Origin: an uncultured Verrucomicrobiales bacterium | GTDB lineage: Bacteria > Verrucomicrobiota > Verrucomicrobiia > Verrucomicrobiales > Akkermansiaceae | NCBI GenBank assembly: GCA_937969125.1 | Contig: CALBVA010000228.1 | Location: 1 to 13,365, forward strand | DNA length: 13,365 nucleotides | Direction of reading: 5' to 3' | Part shown: positions 1 to 5,461 of the stretch, one piece after another | Layout of the letters: the number at the start of each line of letters is the position of its first letter | How positions within the stretch are numbered: the stretch's first letter is position 1 | Position numbers and translations under genes: made by a program | Notes under the pieces: model-generated | Seen by the model: only the letters and a program-made list of their open reading frames with translations | Database searches by the model: none | What the model was told of the DNA's origin: nothing

Positions 1-145
1 CCTCGGATTTGTCGAAGCAATTTCGTCTCAGGATACTTCTCTTCGCAGAGTTTTCGACCGCTCGATCCAGCTCTAACATTTGCTCCTTCATCGTATCCAG
101 CACCCGGAGAGCTTCGTCCCATATCCATTTCAGCCGTGACCTCAT
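1..145 (-). CDS. Possible partial ORF running off the left edge, function unknown
   Basis: A minus-strand frame opens at an ATG at 145 and stays open to the window edge, giving about 48 codons. The translation contains an amphipathic, coiled-coil-like helix (EALRVLDTMKEQMLELDRAV) followed by basic residues. It is read in the same direction as the PEP-CTERM gene and would start 47 bases after that gene's stop. I see no Shine-Dalgarno sequence. I do not recognise a family; the helix is loosely like linker helices in some transposases, but that is only an impression. The frame could be chance, because the opposite strand is also open here. Confidence 0.2.
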   Translation of the reverse strand, partial: MRSRLKWIWDEALRVLDTMKEQMLELDRAVENSAKRSILRRNCFDKSE

Positions 146-192
146 GAGTTTGGAGATTTCGCCAGTTCTAGCTACCTTAGATGAGCTAATCT

Positions 193-744
193 CTACCGGC
201 GAGCTCGTCTTATCAAGTAGCCTGCTACTCCAAATAAGAGTAAACTTCCTGATCCAATTTCAGGAACTGGGGTAAATTCGATTGAACTCAATCCCGAGGT
301 CGAAATCCCCACTCCATTCTCCGTTGTTCGAAACGAATAGAAATCCAGTAAGAGCCCAGACTCTAAAATTTTTGTAGGGGTCGTATCTGCGGGATAAATC
401 ACGGACTTTGCCCCTGCATAGAGATCAAAGCTGAGGTGCAGCGCCTCACCCCCATTGCTAGCTTTAAAGTCTGATCCAAAGCCAATTAAATCATTCCCTT
501 CTTTTGTGACTTCTCCAATTGGAAGGGTGGAGATGCTTAGAATATTCAAATTTTCATTTATCGTTTGGTAAGAAGTTTCGTCGATCGATACCGAAAATGA
601 CTTTAATTCTAGGGTGTAGCTCCCATCAATTTCGGTCTCAAAAGAGACCCTCATAATGATTTCGTATGCAGCCCCATTTTCAATTGGTGTGCTATTTTCT
701 GACATCCATGTTCCACTGCTATTTATGTCGAATAAGGTGATCAT
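193..744 (-). CDS. PEP-CTERM sorting domain protein lacking a signal peptide (probably N-terminally truncated)
   Basis: The last 26 or so of 183 residues form a classic PEP-CTERM tail: VPEIGSG, a hydrophobic stretch (SLLLFGVAGYLI) and a basic end (RRARR). In this family the tail directs exported proteins to an exosortase that removes it at the membrane. The rest is beta-rich and hydrophilic (repeated short strands, DGSYTLELKSFSVS), as expected for an extracellular sandwich domain. The predicted start gives MITLFDINSSGTWM with no hydrophobic signal sequence, although sorting requires Sec export. The 130 bases upstream encode no signal peptide in this frame. I infer that the 5' end was lost by deletion or rearrangement, or that this is a pseudogene. 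The gene is AT-rich compared with the operons to the right. No exosortase gene lies in the window. Confidence 0.6.
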   Translation of the reverse strand: MITLFDINSSGTWMSENSTPIENGAAYEIIMRVSFETEIDGSYTLELKSFSVSIDETSYQTINENLNILSISTLPIGEVTKEGNDLIGFGSDFKASNGGEALHLSFDLYAGAKSVIYPADTTPTKILESGLLLDFYSFRTTENGVGISTSGLSSIEFTPVPEIGSGSLLLFGVAGYLIRRARR

Positions 745-875
745 GTTATTTTATTCGATGCTTTTTTAGGGTTGGATTCAAAAATCTGAAAAATTTTCAA
801 ATAATGAAGGGCGCCTCCGGTAACCTCTTTGAAGATCGATATTTCCCAATTCTCTGGAGAGAGTAAGCTCCCTCC

Positions 876-1346
876 ATGGCAAAGTATCGCAAGGTCGATG
901 GGGGTCGGAATCTCTTCGCTGCATTGGATCATCAAAAAGCAGCCACCGAACGCATCGTCGGCATCCTCAAGCTGCGTGACCGCATAGAGTATCGGATTTG
1001 TGTCGCCAGCGGTCCTCTGGAAAAAATTCGGAGGGCATTGTCCGTGAGTTCTCTCGCTTCGCTTTTCGGCAATAATGTGTTCAGCTCATATGAAGTGAAA
1101 TCTTGGAAGCCTGATCCGGGTCTCTTTCTACATGCCGCTGAGGCGATGGATTGTTTGCCAGAACGCTGCGTGGTGGTTGAAGATAGCCAGCCAGGGATTC
1201 AGGCTGCCGCGGCCGCTGGAATGAGATCGTTCTTATATTTCCAAGATCGAGATACGTCCTTCGATCACAATTCATTCGTTTTCAGCTCTATGAGAGACCT
1301 CCCATTTCTCCTTGGATGCGCCCAAGATGACAAAGCAGCGCGTTGA
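876..1346 (+). pseudogene. C-terminal fragment of a HAD-IA phosphatase (YieH / beta-phosphoglucomutase-like)
   Basis: From about residue 40 the translation matches the C-terminal half of HAD subfamily IA phosphatases. Motif II is RICVASGP, the motif III lysine lies in SWKPDPGLFLHAAEAM, and motif IV is CVVVEDSQPGIQAAAAAGM. The spacing closely resembles E. coli YieH, a 6-phosphogluconate phosphatase. The family's first motif (DxDGT, carrying the catalytic nucleophile aspartate) and most of the cap domain should occupy the preceding 90 or so residues and are absent. The 35-40 residues before motif II do not look like HAD sequence. Without the nucleophile the product cannot be an active phosphatase, so I call it a remnant. 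The start at 876 is only the first ATG in frame. The left junction, near 960-990, is where homology seems to be cut. Confidence 0.65.
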
Positions 1347-1430
1347 CCGACCTACTGCCGCTGTGACTTGAAATTTGAATGAACACTACCACGTTTAACC
1401 TGTATCGAAGTTGCGCTGCTCGTAGTAGGT
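1334..1430. repeat. Two interleaved inverted repeats between small genes
   Basis: AGCAGCGC at 1334-1341 is complementary to GCGCTGCT at 1413-1420, and ACCTACT at 1350-1356 is complementary to AGTAGGT at 1424-1430. The order a-b-a'-b' is pseudoknot-like, so the two stems are not nested and this is not a simple hairpin or an integron attC site. The first arm lies in the last codons of the HAD fragment. Repeats of 7-8 bases within 100 bases can easily arise by chance. Confidence 0.25.
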
Positions 1431-1472
1431 GGCAGGCCTCGGGTGTTGGGAAAAGGATGTATTCGTAATGTT

Positions 1473-1853
1473 ATGAGAAAGTTTTTTCAAGCAGTTGCAA
1501 TTATGGGCCTCGTTGTAGGGGTGCTGATATTCTATCTTTTTAGTCGGCCATCATGGGAGTTGTCGGCTAGTAACTCTAACGACGGTGTTGTCGTAGAGAT
1601 TTATCTAACGGGCCAGTCGATTCCCACTTACACAACACTTCTTCGTGATCGAAGGGTTACATCTGAAGTTAGCCGTGTTAATCGAGTAGATTTGCCCCTA
1701 AATATTGGATCGACGATCTTTCATGATGAGACACTCCGACCGGGTCGATGGACAGTCAAAATCGCCGGTGAGAAGCTCGACATCATGCCAAGAGCTTTGG
1801 TTTTGAAGGATGGAACAGAGATTATGCCTAGCCGAGAGAGTGATGGTTCCTAG
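1473..1853 (+). CDS. Small single-pass membrane-anchored protein, unknown function
   Basis: The product is 126 residues from the ATG at 1473 (MRKFFQAV). A GTG at 1443 would add ten residues (MLGKGCIRNV), but that would put a longer polar segment before the hydrophobic helix, so I prefer the ATG. Residues 6-24 (QAVAIMGLVVGVLIFYLF) form one transmembrane helix or uncleaved signal anchor after a short basic N-terminus, placing the remaining 100 or so residues outside the cytoplasm. That part is rich in beta-strand patterns (GVVVEIYLTG, GRWTVKIAG, ALVLKDGTEI) and has no cysteines or recognisable catalytic motif. I do not recognise the family. A weak AAAAGGA lies about 15 bases upstream, which is long for a ribosome binding site. 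The gene sits in the AT-rich accessory segment between the HAD remnant and the repeat at 1864. Confidence 0.55.
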   Translation: MRKFFQAVAIMGLVVGVLIFYLFSRPSWELSASNSNDGVVVEIYLTGQSIPTYTTLLRDRRVTSEVSRVNRVDLPLNIGSTIFHDETLRPGRWTVKIAGEKLDIMPRALVLKDGTEIMPSRESDGS

Positions 1854-1863
1854 CCTGGAAAAC

Positions 1864-1982
1864 TGGTTCTTCGGGAAATTTAGTGCGCGATTTTGGGGCT
1901 GAGGGCCAGCTTTCCGCAGAAGAATGGTTCTTCGGAAAATTTGGTTTCTCGGTGATTTTAGTGGGTGATTTTGAGGGGTGAC
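1864..1982 (+). repeat. Imperfect direct repeat at the edge of the AT-rich segment
   Basis: TGGTTCTTCGGGAAATTT at 1864-1881 recurs as TGGTTCTTCGGAAAATTT at 1925-1942, 17 of 18 bases identical and 61 bases apart. Each copy is followed by a related segment: AGTGCGCGATTTTGGGGCTGA from 1882, and AGTGGGTGATTTTGAGGGG inside 1960-1978. About 17 extra bases lie between the two parts in the second copy. I see no open reading frame with coding character. It sits between the convergent ends of the plus-strand gene at 1853 and the minus-strand gene at 2012. Confidence 0.5.
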
Positions 1983-2011
1983 GACGTGGATTTGGGATGT
2001 TTTGAAGTTGG

Positions 2012-2374
2012 CTACCTTTCCTTTATGGAAGGCACTTGCCTTTGAAAGAGAGCCAGCACCCGGCGGGTGTCATTTTTCAAGCCATCCACTTCGCGGTGCA
2101 TCGGAGATTCTGCGACTGCTTGGGTCACTTTGGAAGGTTGCACGGTGGGGATGGAGACGAGGGGGGGGGCTTTGGCGGGCGCGGTCCGTAGCATGATCAA
2201 AGTGATGACGACGGCAGCGAGTCCAGGGAGGGCGAGCCAGGCAAAGTTGAATGTCGCTTTCCGGGGTTCCCGGGGTTCCCGGGCGAGGGCTTGTATGCGG
2301 GTTTCAAAGCCCGGGCGTGGCTTCTCGGTAGGGCTTTTTTCGCGGAGGAGATTCTCGAGGTGTTCCTGATTCAT
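2012..2374 (-). CDS. Putative anti-sigma factor-like single-pass membrane protein
   Basis: The product is 120 residues, and its ATG overlaps the stop of the ECF sigma gene by ATGA, implying translational coupling. The predicted layout is a cytoplasmic tail of about 43 residues (MNQEHLENLLREKSPTEKP), a transmembrane helix at 44-63 (FAWLALPGLAAVVITLIMLR) and an extracytoplasmic tail of about 55 residues. Genes with this layout next to ECF sigma genes usually encode anti-sigma factors that hold the sigma factor at the membrane. The zinc-binding HxxxCxxC motif of the ZAS class is absent and the cytoplasmic part is short, so the role rests on position. Residues 33-38 (EPREPR) are encoded by a small GC-rich tandem repeat. 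The coding strand has a run of nine C at residues 69-72, just after the membrane helix, where slippage would replace the whole outer tail. Confidence 0.6.
   Translation of the reverse strand: MNQEHLENLLREKSPTEKPRPGFETRIQALAREPREPRKATFNFAWLALPGLAAVVITLIMLRTAPAKAPPLVSIPTVQPSKVTQAVAESPMHREVDGLKNDTRRVLALFQRQVPSIKER
2161..2169. repeat. G9/C9 homopolymer tract inside the putative anti-sigma gene
   Basis: Nine consecutive G on the plus strand read as C9 in the coding strand, covering codons for A69, P70, P71 and the first base of L72. Homopolymers of this length are prone to polymerase slippage. A change of one base would keep the cytoplasmic and membrane parts but alter or truncate the extracytoplasmic tail. 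The present length keeps the frame open to the stop at 2012. Confidence 0.6.
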
Positions 2375-2940
2375 GGCGAGGTATTGAGGGCTTGCCCGGG
2401 GAGCCAGGCGTCATTGGTTTCGGAGAGGTGGGCGTGCAGGTTCTTGCGCGCGCGATGGAGGATGACTTTGGTGTGGGTCGCGGTTTTTTGGAGGATTTTG
2501 GCGAGATCCTTCACGGCGAAACCTTCCTGGTAGTGTAGCCAGAGGGCGGTGAATTCATCCCGTTTCAGCTTCGTCTGGGCGAGGTTCCAGAGGGCGAGTG
2601 CGTCATGCGGATACTCTTCACTGGTGCTGGTCGTGGGATGATCAGAGTCGAAGAGTTCGCTGGTGGGCTTGGCCTTTCGCCAGACAGTAATGCTTTGGCG
2701 TCGGGCGATGGTAAAAAGCCAAGGGCGCAGTTTCGCCTTGGTCTTAAAAGTGTGCAGTTTCCGGAGGGCGAGGAGGAAGGTCTCCTGGGTGAGGTCCTCG
2801 GCGTCCTCGCGTCGCCCGGTGAGCTTATGAAGAAATCCGTAGATTGCTTCGTGATGCCGGTGAATGATCTCATCCGCTGCGGAGGAGTCGCCCCCGCGCG
2901 CAGCGAGGACGAGTTCCGAATCAGTGGGAGAGTGCGACAT
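2371..2940 (-). CDS. ECF-type RNA polymerase sigma factor
   Basis: The product is 189 residues. Region 2 spans roughly residues 8-88: DSELVLAARGGD, AADEIIHRHHEAIYGFLHKLTG, the highly conserved REDAEDLTQETFLLALRKL, then LRPWLFTIARR, whose WL.IARR end is the -10 recognition helix. A linker of about 25 residues (TTSTSEEYP) follows, and region 4 spans about 114-169: FTALWLHYQEGFAVKDLAKIL, then the recognition helix TATHTKVILHRARKNLHAHL. Region 1 and region 3 are absent, which defines the ECF class. The start is either GTG at 2943 or ATG at 2940; AAGGGA upstream is spaced about equally well for both, and I prefer ATG. The gene follows the secreted-protein gene by about 25 bases and overlaps the membrane-protein gene by 4, so the three are probably co-transcribed. 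The signal it responds to cannot be read from sequence. Confidence 0.92.
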   Translation of the reverse strand: MSHSPTDSELVLAARGGDSSAADEIIHRHHEAIYGFLHKLTGRREDAEDLTQETFLLALRKLHTFKTKAKLRPWLFTIARRQSITVWRKAKPTSELFDSDHPTTSTSEEYPHDALALWNLAQTKLKRDEFTALWLHYQEGFAVKDLAKILQKTATHTKVILHRARKNLHAHLSETNDAWLPGQALNTSP

Positions 2941-2965
2941 CACGGATGAAGGTTCCCTTGATGAA

Positions 2966-3844
2966 TTAGTCCATTTCGGCGAGCAGGGCGAGGGCCTTCG
3001 CGATTGAGAGGCTGAGGTTTATCTGCATTTGCGTGCCTTCGACTTTGGACTCGTGCTTGATCTGAAGCTGCTGGATTTTTTCATCGGAGAGCATGCCCAT
3101 CGCGATTAATCCATCGGCGGCGGCCTTCAGCTGTTCTGCTGTTTCGGCGGATTTGGTATCGGCGATGAGTTCGGCGCAGAGGTTGTCGCCCTTCTCGGAG
3201 ATGCTGACGATAATGGAGTCGGCATTACGGATGAGTTTGGAGCCATCATCCTTCGGGAGGTCGATCTTCTTTACGTTCGCGACGGCAGCCACGATGGGAT
3301 TTTCAATGGAGAAATCGGGGCTCACCTTGATGGCGGGCTTACGCTTGGCGAGGGTGTCGAGGCTGAGGGTGACGAGGTCTTTTTGCTCACCCATGACGAT
3401 GAGGTTTTGTCCGTGGAAGCCGGCGTAGAGATTCTTACCCTTATCCTCCCACTGGTGGATCACGGTGCCCTCGTGGAGTGAGGTGTCGTAGTCGTCGGCA
3501 TTGACAATCATTCCCTCAAGGTGGGCCCGATTGATTTCACCCTGGAGGAGGATGGCAGCGCGTTCGTCTTTTCCGTCACCGAAGAGGGTGACATCGGTGA
3601 GGTCGGTCATGATGTCGAAGCCGAAGAGCTCCTTTGCGCCGTCGAGGTCCTTTTTGTGCTTTTCCTTGATGCCCTTGATCAGCAACTTTCCGGTGGTGGT
3701 GTCGCGGAGACCTTCGAGGTCGCCATGGAGATACCACTGGGCTTCGGCAGGGACGGTTTCGGCTTTAAAGATGCCTGCATGCAGACTGGAAAAACCGGTG
3801 AGGATGGGTGCGGCGAGGAGGCTGAGGAACTGTGTTTTTAGCAT
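2966..3844 (-). CDS. Secreted protein of unknown function, first gene of the sigma-factor operon
   Basis: The product is 292 residues with a clear signal peptide: MLKTQFLSLLAAPILTGFSS, probably cleaved after LHA at residue 23. The mature part begins GIFKAETVPAEAQWYLHGDLEGL and alternates helices with beta-strands (DVTLFGDG, AAILLQGE, LIVMGEQ, AVANVKKIDL), including two similar blocks of about 110 residues that suggest an internal duplication. There are no cysteines in the mature part apart from one in GDNLCAELI, and no catalytic motif that I recognise. Proteins of this general look are frequent next to ECF sigma genes in Verrucomicrobiota and Planctomycetota, but I cannot name a family with confidence. 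Being first in an operon with the sigma gene, it may be a target or a sensor-side partner of the sigma/anti-sigma pair; that is inference from position only. Confidence 0.75.
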   Translation of the reverse strand: MLKTQFLSLLAAPILTGFSSLHAGIFKAETVPAEAQWYLHGDLEGLRDTTTGKLLIKGIKEKHKKDLDGAKELFGFDIMTDLTDVTLFGDGKDERAAILLQGEINRAHLEGMIVNADDYDTSLHEGTVIHQWEDKGKNLYAGFHGQNLIVMGEQKDLVTLSLDTLAKRKPAIKVSPDFSIENPIVAAVANVKKIDLPKDDGSKLIRNADSIIVSISEKGDNLCAELIADTKSAETAEQLKAAADGLIAMGMLSDEKIQQLQIKHESKVEGTQMQINLSLSIAKALALLAEMD

Positions 3845-3854
3845 GTCACTGAGC

Positions 3855-3883
3855 CCTATGCGGTGAGATTGGAAAAGGTTACA
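3855..3883 (-). promoter_or_regulatory. Candidate ECF-style promoter of the secreted protein/sigma operon
   Basis: Read on the minus strand, TGTAACC (3883-3877) is followed 16 bases later by CATAGG (3860-3855), which lies about 11 bases before the start codon at 3844. An AAC-containing -35 element is typical of ECF-dependent promoters, and such operons are often autoregulated. The -10 part is not distinctive and the short leader is unusual, so this is a weak candidate. Confidence 0.2.
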
Positions 3884-3933
3884 GGAAGGTTGGTTTTTTC
3901 GAGGTTGTCAGCCACCACGAGGTCACAAATCTT

Positions 3934-3949
3934 CCCGTGCGAATGCGGG
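3934..3949. terminator. Weak hairpin downstream of the 3961-4398 lipoprotein gene
   Basis: CCCGTGCGAATGCGGG can fold into a four-base-pair GC stem extended by two G-U pairs. It lies 12 bases past the stop codon at 3961. There is no U-tract after it on the minus-strand transcript, so intrinsic termination is doubtful. Confidence 0.2.
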
Positions 3950-3960
3950 GGCGATGATTT

Positions 3961-4398
3961 TTAGAACGGGATCGTTTTGAATAGTTTCCAGTCCACATTG
4001 TGCATGTCCCCGGGGGCAATGTAGCCGTCATAGACGAGGACGTTGGTGCCTTTCACCATGACATACATTTTGCCGCCGTCTTCCTCATGAGCACCGACAT
4101 CGTGGTAGGTATTTGCGAGGAGAGCATTGGCAGGGACGCCCAGCGCGACGAAGCCTGAGCGCGACTCAGGTCGGTGGGAGCTGACATTTTTCAGTCGGTA
4201 ATTGCGATTATTCACGATGAGGTTGAGATCCTTTGAGCCACCCGTCAGAGGAACGGCATCCCATCTCACCGAGGGAGCGGTCGCAGAAATTGGCGAGGCC
4301 TGGGCAACTGATTGGGGAGATGAATTGGACGATGTGGGGCTGACGGTGCAGGAGACCAGCGTGAGTGTGACGCAGCAGAGTATGGAGAAGTTTTTCAT
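3961..4398 (-). CDS. Putative lipoprotein, unknown function
   Basis: The product is 145 residues. The N-terminus MKNFSILCCVTLTLVSC is a lipoprotein signal with lipobox LVSC, making Cys17 the lipidated residue. A low-complexity Ser/Thr/Ala/Gln linker (about residues 18-42, PTSSNSSPQSVAQAS) follows, then a compact domain of about 100 residues beginning VRWDAVPLTGGSKDLNLIVNNRNYRLKN and ending DNVL-type strands (VLVYDGYIAPGDMHNVDWKLFKTIPF). I recognise no family. With Ser18-like small polar residues after the cysteine, an outer-membrane location is plausible but not provable. The start lies 37 bases downstream of the stop of the truncated sigma gene, in the same direction. In related arrangements sigma genes precede membrane partners, so the neighbour may have been brought close by the deletion that shortened the sigma gene. 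Confidence 0.65.
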   Translation of the reverse strand: MKNFSILCCVTLTLVSCTVSPTSSNSSPQSVAQASPISATAPSVRWDAVPLTGGSKDLNLIVNNRNYRLKNVSSHRPESRSGFVALGVPANALLANTYHDVGAHEEDGGKMYVMVKGTNVLVYDGYIAPGDMHNVDWKLFKTIPF

Positions 4399-4435
4399 TT
4401 TTTAGATTTGGAATGATATGACTGGAGGCACTCAT

Positions 4436-4780
4436 TTAAAACGCCTTGATCAGAGGGAGACTAATGTCCGGCAAGATGTGCGAACCAGAGTAAAACCAAT
4501 TTCTTTGCCGTCGTTCTGAGAGAAGATCTGTCTCACTTAGCGAGCCGATCTTCTTCCAGGCGGTCACAAAGGCTTCTTGCGCGGCGTCCTCGGCCATCGC
4601 GAAGTCACCCAGAATGGCGAGGGTGACTCCGGTGACCATTCCCTGATGACGTGCGACGAGCGTGATAAAGGCGGCTTTGTCCCCGGCCTGGCACAGCGAG
4701 GCCAGCTCTCCATCGCTGTACGCGGAGTCGCTGGCCTTGCAGAATTGAGATGTAAGGGACTTCTTCACCTTCACTGACAC
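4436..4780 (-). pseudogene. Truncated ECF sigma factor (region 2 only)
   Basis: The product is 114 residues from a GTG start. Residues 22-80 are an excellent sigma region 2: SDGELASLCQAGDKAAFITLVARHQGMV, TGVTLAILGDFAMAEDAAQ and EAFVTAWKKIGSL. In ECF sigma factors this would continue into an LRAWL.xIARN helix, a linker and region 4. Here it turns abruptly into an unrelated tail (SETDLLSERRQRNWF, ending PLIKAF) and stops at 4436. No region 4 is visible in any frame before the next gene at 4398. ECF proteins need at least 160 residues, so the product could bind core polymerase at most through region 2 and cannot recognise a -35 element. I infer a deletion or recombination joint near 4535-4545. 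The gene may be dead, or it may make a small region-2 peptide. Confidence 0.65.
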
Positions 4781-4820
4781 AGACGTAACGTGCCGGAGGT
4801 CGGTGACGAAGTTTTTTGAG

Positions 4821-5264
4821 CTACTTCACGTCCACCACTTTTTGGTTGGCGTCGAAGGTCACCACGGACTTCGGAGTCTTCGGCTTTGGTGCCATAAGTC
4901 CACCGACCATGCTGGTCACGGGACCGGCGAGAGGGACGAGATTGAGAGCGGTAGATTTTAGCTCCTTTTTAATGCGGCCCTCATTTTCATAGACCCAGAC
5001 CTCATCTGTGCCGGTGGTGTATTTGTAGTTTGGCTGGCCCATGCCGGAGGTGACTTCAGAGGCGGTCATTTTCTTCTGCGGGGCGAAGGGAGCGGCGGTC
5101 GCTTTTTTCAGCAGATCACCGGCCTTGCGGGTCTGCTGGAGTCCTTTTTCGACTTTGGCGGTTTTCTTGTTGGTCGCGGTCGTTTCCGGTGAGGTGATGG
5201 TGTTGCTGCTGCAGGAAGCCAGACCGAGAAAGAGGCCGGCGAGTAGGGGGTGCTTAATCTTCAT
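4821..5264 (-). CDS. BamE/SmpA-like lipoprotein
   Basis: The product is 147 residues from the ATG at 5264 (MKIKHPLLAGLFLGLASC). This start puts a lipobox (LASC, Cys18) at the right distance; the longer frame reaching back to 5381 adds 39 residues without signal character. After a Thr/Lys-rich linker, residues 67-94 (MTASEVTSGMGQPNYKYTTG, then DEVWVYEN) and 134-146 (VVTFDANQKVVDV) match the pattern of the SmpA/OmlA (BamE) fold: a short helix, a GxPxx turn, a WxY strand and a final strand with D.N.KV. In proteobacteria BamE supports the outer-membrane beta-barrel assembly machine. In other phyla the fold is widespread in small lipoproteins, so I claim the fold and not the role. A central hydrophobic insert (NLVPLAGPVTSMVGGLM) is atypical. 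The gene is transcribed away from the aldolase operon across a 197-base intergenic region. Confidence 0.65.
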   Translation of the reverse strand: MKIKHPLLAGLFLGLASCSSNTITSPETTATNKKTAKVEKGLQQTRKAGDLLKKATAAPFAPQKKMTASEVTSGMGQPNYKYTTGTDEVWVYENEGRIKKELKSTALNLVPLAGPVTSMVGGLMAPKPKTPKSVVTFDANQKVVDVK

Positions 5265-5382
5265 ACCGAGGAGATAGACATGAAGAAATGGCGGACTTGG
5301 CAAGTCTTGGAAGGCGGGGTGGAAGATTAGGTCGGACCTTCTCAGTCGTCCGGAGCACGCTGGAATGCGACTTTCTTGCATT

Positions 5383-5391
5383 TGTAATAAT
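5383..5391 (+). promoter_or_regulatory. Candidate extended -10 promoter of the sugar operon
   Basis: TGTAATAAT fits an extended -10 element (TGn followed by AATAAT, five of six to TATAAT). No good -35 hexamer lies 16-18 bases upstream, which an extended -10 can tolerate. Transcription would start near 5398, leaving a leader of about 64 bases that contains the palindrome at 5432. Confidence 0.35.
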
Positions 5392-5431
5392 GAGGGGTGG
5401 CGGGAAATTCACAACTTTGCTCTTGCTGGAT

Positions 5432-5443
5432 TTTGCATGCAAA
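5432..5443. promoter_or_regulatory. Perfect 12-bp palindrome, candidate operator for the LacI-family regulator
   Basis: TTTGCATGCAAA is a perfect palindrome located 18 bases before the start codon of the first operon gene and downstream of the candidate -10 element. LacI/GalR proteins bind palindromes of about this length. Most have a central CG; this one has a central AT. A repressor bound here would act as a roadblock or block initiation. Confidence 0.45.
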
Positions 5444-5461
5444 CCTATTGGTTCGAGTCCC

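Noticed and set aside
9..275. An 88-codon plus-strand frame at the left edge, overlapping the PEP-CTERM tail.
   Set aside because: It is rich in Ser/Arg with no domain pattern and is antisense to the well-supported PEP-CTERM motif.
741..935. A 64-codon minus-strand frame whose stop overlaps the PEP-CTERM start by ATGA.
   Set aside because: It has no signal peptide, no recognisable domain and no ribosome binding site, and part of it is antisense to the HAD fragment region. It remains possible that it is a remnant of another gene, but nothing supports it.
2029..2042. AAGGC-ACTT-GCCTT hairpin near the end of the minus-strand operon as a terminator.
   Set aside because: It is inside the last codons of the membrane-protein gene and has no U-tract on either strand.
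2260..2284. Tandem CGGGGTTCC units looked like a minisatellite.
   Set aside because: There are only two to three units, in frame, encoding a REPREPR segment of the putative anti-sigma protein. It is noted in that gene's entry.
3775..3784. CTGCATGCAG, a second palindrome with a GCATGC core similar to the candidate operator.
   Set aside because: It lies inside the signal-peptide coding region of the secreted protein on the other strand and differs in the outer bases, so it is most simply explained by codon sequence.
5447..5461. ATTGGTTCGAGTCCC resembles the T-arm of a tRNA and suggested a tRNA 3' end or attachment site.
   Set aside because: The T-stem has a mismatch, no acceptor stem partner or D-arm lies about 50 bases upstream, no anticodon stem pairs, and there is no CCA. 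The element runs straight into the aldolase start codon.
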